A stretch of 64,000 nucleotides of DNA from Selaginella moellendorffii (lineage: Eukaryota; Streptophyta; Lycopodiopsida; Selaginellales; Selaginellaceae), in assembly GCF_000143415.4 (NCBI RefSeq), contig NW_003314308.1:1282654-1346653 (forward strand), in the 5' to 3' direction. A program made the translations under genes and the position numbers. This document shows positions 34,590 to 46,992 of this stretch, piece after piece. The notes under the pieces were generated by a model. The model had not been told where the DNA came from, did not search any database, and worked only from the letters and a program-made list of their open reading frames with translations. How positions within the stretch are numbered: the stretch's first letter is position 1; every line of letters begins with the position of its first letter.

Positions 34590-35980
34590 TAGCCGCCCCT
34601 TGTCGACCAAACCAGCGTGGCAGCAGACCGATAGAACTGAAGAGAATGTCACAGAATCCGGCTTGGCGAACTCTTGCATTCTCTCAAACAGATCAAACAC
34701 TGCGTCACTGTCCCCCTGATGGCTGTATCCTGCGATCAGTGCTCTCCAAGACACTGCGTCCTTGTCTGGAAACCCATCAAACACTCAGCGAGGTTGCTCC
34801 ATGTCACCACACTTGCCATAGAAACTTATGAGGGAGTTTGCCACCGCTGGAGAGTTCTCTGCCCCAGCTTCTTCGATCAGACCAGCCTGTAGTTCTCCAA
34901 GACCTCCACAAGCCTTAAGTACCGCAGCAAAAGTCTGCAAGTCGGGTTTCAATCCTTGGAGTATCATCCTTAAAAAACTCCTGCAGGGCAAGCTCATGGT
35001 TGCCACTCTCGGTGTATGCTTCGATCATGATGTTCCACGAACGACGTCTTTGATCACCATCTTGTCAAAAACCCGAGCCGCATCATTCAAACTTCCACAC
35101 AGAGAGTAGAGACTGATCAAGTTGTTTGCAGTGTAAGCATCTTCCAGCCCGTCAAGAAAGCCAATGCCTTTTCCAGCGATGCCACTCTCAAGGACTTTCC
35201 ATCCACAAGCCGAGCCTCTTCCTTCTCGGCCATATCCAAGCACGCCTGGAGAATAAAGTTCTCGAACTGACAACCACGTCTCGTGCTTGCATGGCCGTGA
35301 ATAACTCGATAGCTCGCTCGGCCTCCCAACCTTTTGCATATCCCATGATCATAACATTCCAGGAGACCGAATCCTGCTCAATCATCCCATCCAAAACTCG
35401 CCGGCAATCCAGCAATCTCTCACACTTGGCATACATTTCCATCAGACTGTTGGAGACGAAAACGCTGGACGAAATCCCTGTCCCTGTTCTTGCAAGCTAG
35501 AGTCCGAGCATTCGCCTCCACTCCATCTTCCAGAAGCATAAGCTCAAAGAGCTCCAAGGCTAGCTCGTCTTCCCCTCCTTGTGAGCAAGCGCTGATCATC
35601 GCACTCCACAAAACCACGTCCTTTGTTCCCAAGTTGGCAGCCTGGAAAATCTTTAGAGCTTCTCTCACGCTGCCACACTTTCCATAGAAATCCACCACTC
35701 TGGAGCTGGGAATGGAGAGCCAAGCCTCTCTTGAGGCTCCTGAGCTTGATGATCCTCCCCTGTAAATCTCTCACCCCCTGGAGAGCCGCCGACCGTTTGC
35801 ATCCAACCCCTCGGCATGCAGCCGCGCAAAGAACTGGAGCGCGAGATCCGGCTGGCCGCACCACGTGTAGCCGCCGATGACGAAGTTCCACCGACGCCAC
35901 GGTGCAAATCGAAAATGCGGCGTGCCTCGTCCATCCTCCCCTGTTTCTCAAATCCATCAATGACTGCGTTGATCAAGCCG
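34590..35980 (-). pseudogene. PLS-class PPR pseudogene
   Basis: Minus-strand PPR repeats appear in sequence order but in different frames. They include INAVIDGFEKQGRMDEARRI, MVDFYGKCGSVREALKIF, WSAMISACSQGGEDELALEL, MEMYAKCERLLDC, WNVMIMGYAKGWEAERAIEL, ISLYSLCGSLNDAARVFDKM, TFAAVLKACGGLGELQAG and SLISFYGKCGDM. The last are WRALIAGYSHQGDSDAVFDL and SVLSVCCHAGLVDKG. At least five frameshifts separate these pieces. The long-repeat spacing marks the PLS class, unlike the two S-repeat genes in this window. Its 3' end abuts the decarboxylase pseudogene on the other strand at about 34.58-34.61 kb. Confidence 0.8.
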
Positions 35981-35999
35981 ATGTTCTTACTGGAGAGGA

Positions 36000-38690
36000 G
36001 ATCGCTCGCGGCCGTCGCCGTCCAGTTGGATTGGACCCATTCCTCTCAGCACGACATCAATCATTTGATTTTAGGGTTCTTGAGGTTTAGAGATGAAGAA
36101 TAAATATGTGGCTGTGGAAGAGCGGCGCTGTGGAAAATGTTCAAAGCATAGAGAACTTATATAACTCATGACCATTTTTCTGTTCGTTTTCTTTCTTTAC
36201 AGGATAGAAAAAGAGTAAGAAGGAGGATAATCAAAATGCAAAACTGTGCTTGGTCTATGCAAACTCACTGGATGCGAGATTTGATCAGGCCTCCCAAAAC
36301 TTGGCTGGGTCTTTGGTATAGACAGTCCGGTCCTGGATCTGCCAATCTACAATCCTTGCCTGGGTACATTTACAGACGAGCAGAGCGAGAAACAAATCCT
36401 CTCTGCTTCATTTATAGAAACAGCAAGTGAGCGACAAAATCTCGAACAAAACTCTCCTGTCAATTTTCCTTGGTTGAGTGAGGTTTTTTTTTTTGTAGAT
36501 GTAGAAGTCTAGGTCTTTAGCAAAGCCAATCTCAATATATCTTAGTTAAGTTGAATTCTACATTTAAAACTTCCTCATATACAAGGCCATAATTAACTTT
36601 AAGATATACATTCCAATTATAGGATAATGTCATTTTTATGTTGTTGAAACCTTCTATACTTTCTAGAGGTGCAAAGAGAAAATCATACTTTTATAACAGA
36701 GTCTTAGATATGGCCCTTTATATGGCAACCTTGGATTCTTTGGGATTTTAGTGACAATTCCCATAACAAATGCAATTGTGCACATCATCAAGTACACTAA
36801 CAATTTGTTAGTTGTAAATGATTAATTTTTTTCATTATACTATAGTTATTTAACTATATCTTAGATTAGTTGAAGAAGTCTTATTTATAACCTTCATAAG
36901 TCTTATTCCTAACTTGAGGACTTGATAGCCCCATAAATGGCATCTATACCATTTTACTTTTGCACTTAGTTTAAATGCTTTATGTATTTGATCCTAACAC
37001 AAACACCTAAAGGTATTATTAACATATTAACCCATTATGCTAAGGCATATCCATTCACTTTTGTTTTATTAATAATCCAAGACCATCCATACCATAAACC
37101 CATCTCCCATGTCCACACTTTAGCACCTTTAGAATGCTCAAAGATATAAAGAATACCCTTCCCCAATATCCCTTCTTTAATCCCCACTAAATCCCACTTT
37201 ATTCACAGTAGAGCTTGCATATACTGTCACTGAGTCAAAGTTTAAAGGTGTGACCACTAAGTTCTATTAACCTCTAAGACTTCCTTACCACATGATTATT
37301 CCTTTGGTCACTACATAAGAAGATTGTTTTTCTTCCTTTCCATAGTTTGAAACTTTATGACAATATTTCAAAACACCATGACCCTACACGAGCTTCATAA
37401 GTGCTCTCCCCACCTTCCGCCCTTAAATGCCTTAGCCATATGGCTAGAGCGAGGTTTTGATGAGCCACACTAGATATCCAAGTAAGTAGTATCATTGATA
37501 TTTGGATTGGGAACATTAACTATTTGATCTCTTGGGGCAGCTATAGTTGGCTTTTAAGTTACCTCATTTGTTTGTCCATGTTCACTTTAACCTTGAACTC
37601 TTTATTGCTTATATCATCACTTACCATATAGGTATAACTTTCCTTGGTCACATTGTTTTTCTTAGCTAAATTGGTTCCACTAAAGTCCTCCCCCTATTAT
37701 CCTTTTGGAGCTCATTAAACCTTTCAAGGTCTAGGAAATGATCACTTTGGGCTTTTACTCTTGGACTTGGACTCAGACTTAGTCTTGGTCTTGGCCTTGG
37801 TCTTGGTCTCGGTCTCGATTTCGGTCTCAGTCTCGGTCTCAATTTCAGTCTCAATCTCGGTCTTGGTCTCAATCCCAATTTTAGTCTCAGTCTTGGTCTC
37901 GGTCCTAGTCTTGGACTCTATAGTGGACTCCATCTCGGACTCCTTAGACTCTATTTTGGAGTTTTGCTTGAACTCCATCTTAAACTTCTTCTCAGACTTC
38001 ATTTTGGACTTTATATCAGACTTGGTCCCATCACTTCCATATGTCAAGACACTTGCCATTTGTCAGTTCTTCTTGTATCCTTTTTTAGAGACTCATTCAC
38101 TAATTGTTTTTTGCTCATTCCTCGAGCACTTTATTCAAAATTCCACTCACACTTTCGACTTTCTAAAATAGAACTTTTAATCCAAACATATTATATTTAT
38201 TAAACTTCCACTTCAACCACTGCCATGTGGCACACTTTAGCTCCACTTTGGGGCTTAGGGATTTATGACTCACATTGGTATGGAATGCAATCATCTTAGC
38301 ATAGGCCTTTAGCATATTAGGCAACATTCTATGGCTAAAGATGTAAGTTGAAGTCATTGGTGTTGGTGTTAGCTTCATATATTGCATTTGAAAACAGTTC
38401 AAAAAATATAAAATATAATAAGTTGATGACAGCTCCATGACTAAGGCAATACTTGATTGGTCTAATATTGACCATATTAAACCTTGAGGACAATTGCTCT
38501 ATAACAACAATTGAAAATCCACAATGATGATTATGAGCACTCCTAATTTCCATCTAGTTCTTTTATTGAGAGTTGTAGAAAATGATCTCATTGTACTTGA
38601 TGGTGGGCACACATCATGACATCACATTTGCTATGGGAATTGTCTCTTTGTTCATGGAGAATCCATAGTCACCATAAATAGGATAATTTA
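36000..38690. other. AT-rich repeat-derived DNA, no recognised gene
   Basis: No conserved protein was found. The stretch is AT-rich with dispersed stops, and probably old retroelement sequence. It includes the degenerate hexanucleotide tract listed separately. Confidence 0.55.
37744..37935. repeat. Degenerate hexanucleotide repeat encoding Glu/Lys-Thr runs
   Basis: About 30 imperfect copies of a TCGGTC/TTGGTC-type hexamer on the plus strand. Read on the minus strand they give a 105-codon frame (37742-38059) rich in alternating E-T and K-T pairs. The repeat is clear; a functional protein is doubtful. Confidence 0.8.
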
Positions 38691-38699
38691 ATATCTTAA

Positions 38700-39330
38700 A
38701 AGTACAGTCAATTATTATGTTGTATATGAGGAAGTTTTAGAAGCAAGATTTGACTTGACTGAATATGTAAATGTTAACTTTGTTAGACAGCCAAACTTCT
38801 ACAAATCAACCATAGGTTATCGCTATAATAGTGATTACATGATACATTAAGAGGAGCATATTAAGCCCTTTCTAGTGCTAAGACAAAGTATGTGGCATTA
38901 ATAATGGTGACACATGAAGCTATTTGGCTACGTTAAAATCTCATATGCATTTACTTTATTACTATAGAGTATATATTACTCTTTTACAATAATTAGAGGG
39001 TTATTATGATATCATAGAAGGATGAAGTTTATTCAAACCAACGAGAACATGTTTGTGAGAGAACTCTTAAAGTTTATTTCCTTCTAAATCACAATTAAAC
39101 ATTAAATATTTTCATCAAAGCTTTAGTAGAAGCAACATTCACTAATCAATACCACAATCTAAGAGTTGCTTCTGTTGACTACATCTCAAAAGGGATGTTA
39201 TATTATAGAAGAGTCCACCACCTCTAATTAGCTTTAGTTCTTTACTCTTAATTAGCTCTGGATAGCTATCAATTAGCCTCCAAAGTAAGTTACTAGCTAA
39301 CTAGTAGCTATATATCTAGAGTTAATTGGG
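38700..39330 (+). mobile_element. Ty1/copia remnant: RNase H, polyprotein end and LTR start
   Basis: Near 38770-38850 the plus strand reads EYVNVNFVRQPNFYKSTIGY, the pattern of copia RNase H (Y-x-D-A-D-F/W-A-x4-R-K-S-T-x-G-Y). It is followed by an S-A-K-T-K-Y-V-A-like segment and HEAIWLR. Near 39080-39130 it reads KVYFLL and FIKALVEATF, the F-T-K-A/P-L-P end. A segment resembling the LTR start near 40849 begins around 39200. Many stops; dead. Confidence 0.7.
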
Positions 39331-39769
39331 AGTGAAGAATTGAAGTTAATTGGAGGCAATGGACTCTATAATGTTGCAAAACTCCCTCTCTGAGGCATCA
39401 CTAATAAAAAGAAATTTTAGATTATATTTGGGAATGTTCTCTTTAGTAAAGGGATATTATTCATGATTTAGAAGGAAATAAACCTAAATCCCGTTGAGAA
39501 TATGTTCTCGAATGAAGTGAAACTGGTTTTAATATGCTCTATCTTGCCATGATATCTCGCATCCTTCATGAGCGCAATAACACTTGGTATAGGCTTTGTG
39601 GGAATAAAGTTAATATACAAAAGATTTTATGTAGTAAAAGAGCCTCACATGTCATTGTTATTAATACCACATACTTTTCTTCAATACTAGAAAATGTTTC
39701 TTGGTCGACCATGTAATGCCATGGGGATGAAGGTGGAGTCTTCTCCAACCAACATTGTCTCAACAAAGT

Positions 39770-41090
39770 TTGTCTTCAAGATCAAGACAAATGGTAATGG
39801 CAATATCACATGGTACAAGGCTTGGCTTTTATCATATTAAGGGCATCAACTTCACTGAGATGTCCTCACCCATTGTAAGAATCTAATCAATTCATATGCT
39901 TCTAAAATATTTACGTTCACCTCCTTCTTGTCTGGGTATGGCCAACACCATACCTACAATCTGAATAAGGTGATTTATTGCCTTAAAGAAGTGTCAAGAG
40001 AGGTATGAAAAGATGGACAACTTTATACTATTAATTGGCTTCACTAAAACTATGTCAATGACACACCCATCATCATGGAGAACACAGCCTGTTAAGGAGT
40101 AGTTGTCTTCAAGGTTTGATATAGTCAACATTCGACCAATCAAGCATTGTCTCAGCATCCAAATTTGTTATTGTGATTTTGTCATGGAGCTATCTCAAAT
40201 TCATTAAGATGCAAAATGTGAAGCCCATATCAAATCATGTTGCCTAGCACACCAAAGAACTATTCTAAGATAATTACTGTTCTGTATTGACAAGCTATTA
40301 GCAACGTACTATACTTGATGGTTTGTACACATCCATACATAGTGCTTGCTATGGGCATTGTCTCCCAATCCAAGTTGGGAACACTTTAGTAGATATGTTG
40401 ATGCTGACTTTGTTGGAGATCCAGATTTCACAAATCCATATATATATTTATTTTGTTTTAATATGGGTTTTGGAGTGATCACATTGTCTAGCAAGAAGCA
40501 ACACATCACCATGAAGCAAAGTGCATGGTATTGACAAAAACACTCTTTGGCTACCCAAAAATCTTGTCTACATGAACTTTATTCCTAGAAAGTTTATACT
40601 AATTTTCTGTGACAATTAGAGTGCTATTACTCTCACCAAGGATGTAAGATGTCATCATGGAAGGATGAATTCAAATGCTATTTCAGTTTATCCAAGAACA
40701 TATTTACAAGGGAACTTTCAAAGTTTATTTCCTTCCAGGTTGTGAATAAATGGCAGGTATCTTCACCAAGCCTTTCCTAGAGGCAACATTCATTGATTAT
40801 CACCACACTCTAAGAGTTCTTCCTATCAATAGCACCTCTAAGGGGGAGTATTGGAGCATAATGGAGTTCACCACCTCCAATTAGCTCTAGTTATTCCCCA
40901 TTAACTCATGAAGTAGCTAGTAGTTAGCTCTAGTATTTAGAGCATGTTTTTTTGACTAGATCCATATCTTGTTAGGGGTTTTTTTGCTCTGTTATTTGAA
41001 CTTATTTCTCTTTTCTTCTTCAACCACAACTTGTGTTATGGTAAACCTGCTTGGAAAACACTAGATAGATTGCTACAGAGATTTTCTTTA
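39770..41090 (+). mobile_element. Ty1/copia remnant: reverse transcriptase, RNase H and LTR start
   Basis: At 39770-39840 the plus strand reads VFKIKTNGNGNITWYKAWL, the conserved F-K-x-K-x-N-x-D-G-x-x-x-R-Y-K-A-R-L start of copia reverse transcriptase. A frame change then leads to KGINFTEMSSPIV. RNase H follows at 40390-40470 (YVDADFVGDPDF, then SSKKQHITMKQSAWY). The polyprotein end is near 40750-40800 (Y-L-H-Q-A-F-P-R-G-N-I-H). The purine run AAGGGGGAG at 40839 is a typical copia polypurine tract, so the 3' LTR should begin near 40849. Stops throughout; dead. Confidence 0.78.
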
Positions 41091-41865
41091 TGACACGACG
41101 TGTATGTAGCAACTAGTGCTGCCATTTTAAGAAGGGTCTACAAAACTTGGGGAAGCCACCACAGTCTACATTTGTAATTGGCAACTGAATGAAAAAGAAA
41201 AAAAAGTTTGTCCCAACAGCTCAGAAGGGCATTTGTTGTATACAAAAGATTGGAGTGGGACATTTTGTGCACAATTCAAGAGAAACCATTGAGACTAGCT
41301 TTTTGGCATGTTCTCAGCACTTCAAGACAAACCAATCGCAGAATACATTGAGCACAGTGTCGCTATCCACTAAGGATTTCCAAAGAAGTGCACGCAACTT
41401 GATAGTATTCCCGCTGTGTTGTGCGCGAAAACTGTTACCAAAGTAAGCAAACGTAAGCAAGAATGGTTTGCAAATGCATTGAGAATCCATAGCCCAAATA
41501 AAAACTCACAATGTCATCGCCTGTCACCCTATCTAGGGAAGTCTTCTTTGCACAAGCCATGAATCTTTGACAGTTTCTATTCGGGTTAGAACAGAACAGC
41601 ATCTATCCATATCTAGGAACCTCTTGCATCTTTCCATCACCCTAGACATATCATCCACCAGACCAAACGACTTAAAGCATTCTAGCCCGATAGTCATCAT
41701 AAAATTCCAAGAGAGCTGTTAGTTTTCTTGCTAAATTCTCAGAGGAAAATGGCAGGAAGTTATTGTAAGTCCTACTCGGAGCCAAGCCTCCATCTTCCAC
41801 GACGTGAACAATGCTGCACAGCTTCCCCAGTAAAATGGATTGAAGACCCTGAGCGGCCGGTACGA

Positions 41866-41888
41866 GGGTTCGAATCCCATTCTTGACA
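41866..41888 (+). repeat. tRNA-Leu 3'-end remnant (T arm and acceptor strand)
   Basis: The 23 bases from GGGTTCGAATCCC to TTGACA match the end of the complete tRNA-Leu at 28245-28267 with one difference (T for C). The rest of a tRNA is absent upstream, so it cannot be functional. It lies 48 bases before the GlyRS start codon. Confidence 0.7.
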
Positions 41889-41936
41889 AATTCTTTACAT
41901 TTTTGCTATTTTGCTAGGGTTTTGGAAAGAGCCGCC

Positions 41937-44301
41937 ATGGATGTGGATTTGGAGGCGGCAGTGGTGCGCCAAGGCGATCTTGTGCGGGCGCTCAAGGAGC
42001 AGAGTGCTCCCAAGCAGGAAATCGATGCGGCTGTGACGGTGCTCAAGGATCTCAAGGTAAAGCTGGCCGCCAAGGAAGCAGCGAGCGCGCAGGTGAAGAA
42101 TTTCCGCGAGACCGTCACCAATGTGCTCAAGAGGAGGCTCTTCTTCGTCAAGTCTTTCAAGATCTACGGTGGCGTCGCGGGATTGTTCGATTATGGCCCT
42201 CCAGGCTCGGCCGTCAAGGATAACGTCTTGAGCTTTTGGCACCAGGTAAAATATCGAGCTTTAAAAAACCATGGATAATCTTCTTACATTTTTCTTTCTC
42301 GCAGCATTTTGTAGTGTATGACGATCTCCTCAAAGTGGATTGCCCATGCTTGACACCCGAGGCTGTTCTCAAGGCCTCCGGGCACGTCGACCGATTTACG
42401 GACTTGATGGTCAAGGACGTGAAGCTGGGCGATTGCTACCGAGCCGACCACGTCGTCAAGGATTTTGTCAAGGATGCTCTGGAGAAAGACCCACGCATGC
42501 CAGCGGCTCAGAAAGAAGACTATGCTCGAACTCTGGCGTCGCTGGATGACTTTACTGCCGATGAACTTGGTGCAAAGATCAAGGAGTATGGCATCAAGGC
42601 TCCAGACAGCAAGAACGACTTGTCCGAGCCATTCCCGTTCAATCTCATGTTCGCAACGCCGATTGGTCCCGCGGGACTTCTTCAGGGGTACGCATGCATT
42701 CTTTCATTCTTTACGTGCTGTCACTCATCCCGCTCTCCTCAGGTACTTGAGACCGGAGACTGCTCAGGGAATGTTTGTCAATTTCAACGAGCTGCTTCTT
42801 TATAACGGTGGCAAACTACCTTTTGGTGCAGCTCAAGTCGGCCAGGCATTTCGTAACGAGGTAGAGATTTGCTTCTGCTCTCCTTTCTCTTTTGTGTTTA
42901 GAAGCTGAGTTTGGATGCTTCAGATTTCTCCACGACAAGGTTTGCTGAGGGTGCGCGAGTTTACGCTCGCGGAGATAGAGTTTTTTGTCGACCCGGTCGA
43001 CAAATCTCACCCAAGGTTCGGCAGTGTTGCAGACCTTGAGTTTTTCCTCTTCCCAAGGTCGCAGCAAGTGAACATGAGTGCTCCCCTCAAAGTACGTCTC
43101 GGGGATGCAGTCGCACAGAAGATCATCGACAACGAGACGCTTGGCTACTACATCGGACGGACATACCTGTTCCTCACTACTCTCGGAATCAACAAGGAGC
43201 GGCTGCGGTTTAGACAACATCTTGCCAACGAGATGGCGCATTATGCTGCAGATTGCTGGGATGCTGAGATCGAGTGCTCATACGGATGGATAGAATGTGT
43301 TGGCCTCGCTGATCGCTCTGCGTACGACTTGGAGGCACACTCGGTAAGCTAGATTGCTTGCATCCTCTTTGAGTTCTTTCCTTTCCTTTGCTCGTGCAGG
43401 CAGCCAGCAACACCAAACTTGTGGCTTCACGAAATTTACCCGAGCCCATCCTTGTAGAGGTACCTAGGATTGAGGAACAGCGTCGTTTCTCATGCCTTGT
43501 TGTTTCAGGAATTTAGACCGGTTCCAAACAGGAAGCAGATTGGCATTTGTTTCAAGGCGGACCAGAAGTTGGTGTTAGAATCCCTGGAGGTAGAGTGTTT
43601 TCTACATTTCGTGAACATATTTCTCAAAGCCTCTTTTGCAGAAACTTAGCAGTGAAGAGGTAGTAGAAATGGTGGCAAAGTTGGAATCCGCAGGCGAGGC
43701 ACCGCTCCATTCCGACAGCACGGACAAGACGTTCACCATCAAGAAGGGCATGGTCGACAAGCAGGTGACCAAGAAGACGAAGGACAAGGAGAGCTTCACA
43801 CCGTCAGTGATCGAGCCGTCGTTTGGCATCGGCCGCATCATCTACTGCCTGTTCGAGCACTGCTTCGACACCCGCGAGGGAGCGGACTCAGTGGAGCAGC
43901 TCAACTTCTTCCGCTTCCCCCCCGTGGTGGCTCCCGTCAAGTGCTCGGTCTTCTCCCTGGTGCAAAACGCGGGGCTGGACGAGCTAGCACAAAGCATCTC
44001 GGTGGAGCTTCGAAGAGCAGGATTGGCGGTCAAGACAGACATCACGGGCAGGTCCATTGGCAAGAGATATGCTCGGACGGACGAGATCGGTATCCCATTT
44101 GCGATTACTGTGGATTCCTCCGAGGGAGGGGTGACGGTGAGGGACCGGGACTCCAAGGAACAGATTAGAGTTCCGGTGGAACAGGTGACGCAGCTCCTCA
44201 CGGACCTGTCCGCCGGTAACAAGAAGTGGAAGGACGCTCGGTGTGCGTATCCTGCTCACACCTCCTCGGACAAGACCGACGAGGACAAGACCGATGAGTA
44301 G
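41937..44301 (+). CDS. GlyRS: Glycyl-tRNA synthetase (alpha2, eukaryotic type)
   Basis: Seven exons (41937-42245, 42305-42687, 42743-42860, 42924-43343, 43400-43459, 43509-43589, 43642-44301) encode 676 residues. The enzyme charges tRNA-Gly with glycine using ATP. In order: a WHEP-type helical hairpin (about 1-50), motif 1 around [16 protein letters not shown], and an [12 protein letters not shown] block. Motif 2 follows as [22 protein letters not shown], read across an exon joint, then motif 3 near [15 protein letters not shown]-terminal anticodon-binding domain (from about 560; [26 protein letters not shown]) closes the fold. The ATG has a strong context (GCCGCCATGG). Homologues in other plants carry an N-terminal mitochondrial extension that I do not see from this start. 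A CTAGGGTTT element lies 15 bases upstream. Confidence 0.95.
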
Positions 44302-44432
44302 AACTCCATATCCTTTCAACAAAGTTTCTCTACTACTTGTTCTTAAAGATCGCGACCACTGTCCCAAGGAACTCATAGCTCGCCGTGAGTGATCCAAACC
44401 AAGAACTCGTCAAACTACCAACTTTGCAAACA

Positions 44433-46729
44433 CTAGCTTCGTAGCCGAGCGCGTTTGCGAACCCTCGGCTTCGTCTCTGTTAGTTCTTCGACTCGATTGT
44501 GATGCTGCTTGTCTTGATTCTGTGGCGGTGTTCTCGTCATCTCGCGATCGAGCAAACTTGCGGCTTCTTCACCACTGGCTTCCAGGGAAGTTGTACAAGT
44601 AATCTCTTGTTTGCCGTTGCTACAAGGCGGTCTTGTCACCTCCTCCTCGAGGAAACCGGGCTCGGCTTTGCCTTGTTGCTCCACGCCACCGGTCACGCAC
44701 GTTACTAGCGCATACTCGACTGCGGTGCCATACTCGGACGACTTTCTCACGTCCAACAGAACCACACGCCCGCACTGCACCTTTTCTCGTTGCAAGGCGG
44801 ACAGATCGACTGGGCCTTGAGGCAGCTGTTTCTGTTTCTCGGTTTCACCCTGCATTTCCTTGTCACGTCCAGAACTTCCAGAAAGCAAAAAAGAAAACAC
44901 AGGTACCTCGAAGCTGAGAGGATGCAAAATTTCGACCTCTTCGCACATACACCCGTCGGACATGTGGAGCTTAAGCAGCACGTCGAGAGCCTTCAGTTCT
45001 ACCGCCTTCCTGAGCGCACGCAGCGTGAGAAACAGGCTCAAAGTTTTCATGCGGCGGATATGGATACCTTCGGACGACGTAAGGCCGCTCCTTGAGCAAA
45101 GCCGGCTTAAAGTCGGGCCTGTCAGGAAACTCTATCTGCAAATTACACTGCTCATTCGTCACGCACAACCAACCGAGGACTTACCTCGACGTGTTTGATA
45201 AATTGCAAAGGTGCCTTGTTTCCGTGTGGACTTTCTATGCGCAGCGTCCACTTGACACAGTTATTCACTTCACAGGAAGAAACAGAAGGAACAAAGAGTT
45301 AGCATTGTTCAACAATCAACGCTTCTTTGCTTACACCATGAGTAGGAACAACAGACTAGAAGGTGGTCAAGGCGTATAAAAGGAGGGATGTTCCTGTTTA
45401 GCAGTCTCATGACACCAAGAATCACCTGTCATGCCAAAGTCGTGTAAGAAACTAGAAAGCTTCATGAGCACCTGATCGACTCGAGCATGGATAACCAGCG
45501 TCGCCTTCTTGTCCTTTGGTGTCGCCTGCAATGCAAGTAACTCAGCACTCACACAATGCTGTTAAAAGAAAAGGACCAGCCTGAAGGTTGACAATCACGA
45601 GCTTCCCTCCTGCTCGCACCGTTTTCAGAGGCAGATTGCACGCCGGAGTGATCTGCAAGCTGCCAGAAAGATTGAGCAGCGTGTGAGGGGATGGAAACCA
45701 AAATAAAAAACTCACCTGGTTCCCAAGCAGACAATGAGGTCGGCCTCCTTGCAATGCTTCTCAGCTGCACGTAGTTCTTTAGGAGGTAATGCTCCCTGAT
45801 CAGAGCCACAAGAGAAACGTTCACTAGACAGATAGTCTGCTGTACCTCCCAATCGACAATCGTATCTACAAGCCTTCCCACGCAGCCGGGAACAGAACAT
45901 CGCCTTCCCGTGCGCTTGATGCCTATGGTTTCCATCTCGAAATCACGTAGATACCTGGTTAAAGAGTATGTAAGACTCTCAGAGAGAAAAAATAAAATTT
46001 GGGAGAGGAAACAACACTCACTCTCTTCCACATGAAGGGCATGTTTCCATGAAACTATTCCCATGCAGCTCTGAGAGCTTGTCTCTGGGAATGCCCGACC
46101 GCAGATGCAAACCATCGATGTTCTGCGTGAGACAAAAAAAAACACAAGTTTTGCCATGCTTGAGACTTGAGAGAGAAAAAAATGAAAGGAACCTGGCTGA
46201 TGATAAACTTGAGAATCCCAGCACGAACAAGCTCCACCAGCGCCATATGCGTGGTTCCAGGCCTTGCCTGGTGGAACTGGACATCGGCCTTTGGTAACGG
46301 CTTGCCTTCATGCTGCAAAGCAAGATGAGAGTTGCTACTAGAAAACCATAAGAACAAAGAGGTAAAATCGCTCACCTGGAGCGTCCAAATCCCTTTGGGG
46401 CCACGAAAGTCTGGAATGCCGCACGAGGTCGATATCCCAGCGCCTGTGAATGCCACCAGATGCTTGCTCTAGGCAGAGAGAAGAATGAGGAGATCCATCA
46501 ATCAATCGATTGCTATGATCGCGAACAAAAGGATCGGTCGTTACCTCTTGTATGAGTTGAGCAAGCTGCGCTATCTGGAGGAATCAACAGGGCAAACCCT
46601 AAGCAAAGGAGCGATCGAAGTGACACACACCTTGCGGTCGACGTCTTGCGCGGGGTCGAAGAGCTCTGGCATGCCCAGCTTGCCGACATCCGCCTTGAAC
46701 GAGAGCTTCTCGGCATACCCGAGAGCCAT
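44433..46729 (-). CDS. SRT1: SIRT6/SRT1-class NAD-dependent deacylase
   Basis: Thirteen exons on the minus strand: 46631-46729, 46545-46574, 46376-46468, 46193-46312, 46022-46122, 45846-45954, 45716-45795, 45581-45659, 45472-45525, 45335-45425, 45185-45267, 45068-45135 and 44433-45009. The start [11 protein letters not shown] matches plant SRT1. The sirtuin core has the NAD-binding GAGIST and [11 protein letters not shown] motifs, QNIDGLH, catalytic HG in LSELHGNS, zinc cysteines (CPSCG, CSVPGC) and the CLGTSLQITPA end. A plant-specific tail follows ([30 protein letters not shown]), ending in a basic KRARLRS. SRT1 acts on nuclear histone H3 acetyl-lysine. The eighth intron has a GC donor. A 57-base in-frame segment at 44850-44906 could be an extra intron. 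Confidence 0.93.
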
Positions 46730-46992
46730 TGTTAACAAGGAAAGTATATAGGTTACCTCCACCTTATAAAGTTTTGCCAGCCTTCTCCACTCCAAAGTTC
46801 TTCCCAAATGGACTCTTTCTTCCAACTTTCTTCTTCCTCTTCCTTGAGATTTTTGAAATGCTCCACTACTTCTAGCACTGATTTTTGAGGAACACGAAGA
46901 ACAAAGTTGATCTTAGCAAGCATGGGTACAGGTATCAGCGAAAAATTCCAAGCTTTTTATTCCAGAGAAGGAGAAGAAGAGTGTCTACATCT

